Shown: in pieces, positions 62,496 to 64,000 of the stretch | Numbering within the stretch: position 1 is the stretch's first letter | How the letters are laid out: every line of letters begins with the position of its first letter | Assembly (NCBI RefSeq): GCF_000761545.1 | Contig: NZ_JPMY01000037.1 | Span: 124,001-188,000 of the forward strand | DNA from: Pseudomonas sp. ML96 | Lineage (GTDB): Bacteria; Pseudomonadota; Gammaproteobacteria; Pseudomonadales; Pseudomonadaceae | Length of the DNA stretch: 64,000 nucleotides | Direction: 5' to 3' | Position numbers and translations under genes: made by a program | The notes under the pieces: model-generated | What the model saw: only the letters and a program-made list of their open reading frames with translations | Told to the model about the DNA's origin: nothing | Databases searched by the model: none

Positions 62496-63539
62496 ATGTC
62501 GTCGTTGTGCGCGTTGCTCGGTATTCGCCATCCCATCATCCAGGCGCCCATGGTGGGTGTTTCCACCCCGGCGCTGGCTGCCGCGGTGTCCGAGGCCGGC
62601 GGTCTGGGCTCGCTGGGGCTCGGTGCGAGTACACCGGAGCAGGCTCGCGAGCTGATCGCGCAGACCAGGGCACTGACCGACCAACCGTTCAACCTCAACC
62701 TGTTCTGCCATGCGCCGGCGCTTGCCGATGCTGCTCGCGAGCAAGCCTGGCTGCAGCGCCTGCAGCCGTGGTTCGCCGAGTTCGCGGCTGAGCCGCCGGC
62801 GCAGTTGCGCGAGATCTACCAGAGCTTCCTGGCTGACCCGTCCATGCTGGATATGCTGCTGGAGCAGCGCCCGGCGGTGGTCAGCTTCCACTTTGGCCTG
62901 CCGGAGGTGGCGTGGATCGCGCGCCTCAAGGATGCCGGCATCCGCTTGCTGGCCTGCGTGACCACCGCCGCAGAGGCCCGTCTGGCCGAGGCTGCCGGGG
63001 TGGATGCGCTGGTGGCACAGGGTTTCGAGGCCGGCGGCCATCGCGGCGTGTTTGCGCCTGAGAACGGTGATACCGGTCTCGGTACGCTCGCCCTAGTGCG
63101 CTTGCTGGCGCAGCAGTCGAGCCTGCCGGTCATCGCGGCCGGCGGCATCATGGATGGCGCCGGCATCAAGGCCGCGCTGGCCCTCGGCGCCGCGGGCGCA
63201 CAGCTGGGCACGGCCTTCGTGCTCTGCCCGGAGTCCGCCGCCAACGCTGCTTACCGCGCCGCGCTGAAGGGCGAGAAGGCCTACCGCACCGAGATCACCG
63301 CGAATATCTCCGGGCGCCCGGCGCGTGGCCTGCCCAACCGCCTGTTCGGTGATCTGGGTGCCGCCCTGCCGGATTACCCGATCTGCTACGACGCGGCCAA
63401 GGCGCTGCACACCGCCGCCAGCGCCCAGGGCAACCACGACTTCGCCGCCCAGTGGGCTGGCCAGGGCGCGCCACTGGCCCGCGAGCTACCGGCGGCGCAG
63501 CTGCTGGCGACGCTGGTGGAGGAAATGCAGCAGGCATGA
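62496..63539 (+). CDS. Nitronate monooxygenase (NMO/2-nitropropane dioxygenase family)
   Basis: A 347-residue FMN enzyme with a TIM barrel. It starts HPIIQAPMVGVSTPALAAAVSEAGG, and has the family motif QGFEAGGHRG (catalytic His), the FMN phosphate loop VIAAGGIMDGAGIKAALALGAAGAQLGTAF, and CPES. It oxidises propionate-3-nitronate or related nitronates, detoxifying them. GGAGG lies before the ATG at 62496. It ends at a strong terminator. Confidence 0.87.
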   Translation: MSSLCALLGIRHPIIQAPMVGVSTPALAAAVSEAGGLGSLGLGASTPEQARELIAQTRALTDQPFNLNLFCHAPALADAAREQAWLQRLQPWFAEFAAEPPAQLREIYQSFLADPSMLDMLLEQRPAVVSFHFGLPEVAWIARLKDAGIRLLACVTTAAEARLAEAAGVDALVAQGFEAGGHRGVFAPENGDTGLGTLALVRLLAQQSSLPVIAAGGIMDGAGIKAALALGAAGAQLGTAFVLCPESAANAAYRAALKGEKAYRTEITANISGRPARGLPNRLFGDLGAALPDYPICYDAAKALHTAASAQGNHDFAAQWAGQGAPLARELPAAQLLATLVEEMQQA

Positions 63540-63574
63540 AAAAAGGCCGGTGGGTCGCCCCACCGGCCTTTTTT
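63539..63574. terminator. Bidirectional terminator between the nitronate monooxygenase and PstS-like genes
   Basis: A 16-bp stem (63539-63554 with 63559-63574) with a tetraloop is flanked by six A and six T. It sits between the two converging genes and can serve both. Confidence 0.93.
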
Positions 63575-63591
63575 ATCGCGCTACCCCGTAA

Positions 63592-63996
63592 TCAGGGCAG
63601 GGTGAACAGCACCTTGACCTTGTCGGTCACGGCGGCCTTGTCCACGTAACCGATGGCATCGGCTTCGGCGGCGACCTTGGCCACTACGTCGGCATCGCCG
63701 GCCACGCTCGGCAGCGGCTGGCCCTTGCCGGTGAACACCAGGCCGGACCAGTAAGACTTCAGCTGCGCTTCGTTCTTGTTGGTGACCGCGGTGTAGAACT
63801 TCTCCTTGGTCGGGCTCCAGTCTTTCTGGTCGACGCCTTTCAGCGACTTGTTCTTGCCCAGGAAGATGTTGGCCACGTCGGATTGCGACGGTGCGGCGGA
63901 CGCACCGGCGTTGACGATCACGGCGACCTCGGCCTGGGCCAGGGCGGCGAAGCCCAGGCTGGCGGCGGTGAGGAGGATGCGAATGGACTGCTTCAT
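63592..63996 (-). CDS. PstS-like phosphate-binding-family periplasmic protein
   Basis: A 134-residue exported protein: signal peptide 1-22 (cleavage near AQA-EV), then a PBP-like domain (VIVNAGASAAPSQSDVANIFLGKNKSL, ending AIGYVDKAAVTDKVKVLF). It is about half the usual PstS length and has only one lobe, as in the single-domain PstS-like proteins of pseudomonads. It probably does not act in phosphate ABC uptake by itself. Its ATG lies 4 bp from the window edge, so upstream signals cannot be seen. Confidence 0.75.
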   Translation of the reverse strand: MKQSIRILLTAASLGFAALAQAEVAVIVNAGASAAPSQSDVANIFLGKNKSLKGVDQKDWSPTKEKFYTAVTNKNEAQLKSYWSGLVFTGKGQPLPSVAGDADVVAKVAAEADAIGYVDKAAVTDKVKVLFTLP

Positions 63997-64000
63997 GTGC

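Overview
The window comes from a high-GC gammaproteobacterium that is almost certainly a Pseudomonas. The evidence is the gene order metK / ArsR-methyltransferase / tkt / epd / pgk / fba, an EstA-type autotransporter esterase, LigB, glnA-ntrBC with a textbook sigma-54/NtrC promoter, a FecI-FecR-TonB receptor locus, and an RsmY-type small RNA beside a LysR gene. Most of the window is ordinary chromosome. I see no prophage, insertion sequence, CRISPR array, rRNA or tRNA.

Region 1 (1-15.3 kb): the tail of a chemoreceptor, a thioesterase, a c-type cytochrome lipoprotein, ligB and a DUF1090 gene. A central-metabolism block follows: metK with its ArsR-methyltransferase regulator and a palindromic operator, tkt, epd, pgk and fba. 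A LysR/TDT-transporter pair, an AT-richer 2OG-Fe(II) oxygenase gene and two small lipoprotein genes sit inside this block.

Region 2 (15.3-30 kb): accessory and housekeeping genes. There are three hypotheticals, a YgjP-like metalloprotease, an AT-rich membrane protein, and a cNMP-binding protein with a degenerate rhodanese domain. Three orphan periplasmic solute-binding-like proteins are mixed with a GreAB-type factor, ElaA, an HDOD protein and a diguanylate cyclase. A DJ-1/PfpI protein, a HI0933-type flavoprotein and a YccS-type membrane protein close the region.

Region 3 (30-41.6 kb): nitrogen control (ntrC, ntrB, two tandem DUF4124 proteins, glnA), then divergent thiI, typA and a full-length chemoreceptor. 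The glnA-thiI intergenic region holds two NtrC boxes and a sigma-54 promoter.

Region 4 (41.7-53.1 kb): a phosphoethanolamine transferase, the EstA esterase and a PepSY module. Next come a YkgJ protein, the rsmY small RNA gene with its GacA box, a LysR regulator, a MOSC/hypothetical/amidotransferase operon, a DUF900 hydrolase and an MdtD-like exporter.

Region 5 (53.1-64 kb): a 251-bp compound palindromic repeat, then an iron-uptake locus (fecI-like, fecR-like, TonB receptor, PepSY protein and a 57-aa membrane protein). A DnaQ-like exonuclease/DUF294 pair, a LysR/nitronate monooxygenase pair and a PstS-like periplasmic protein complete the window.
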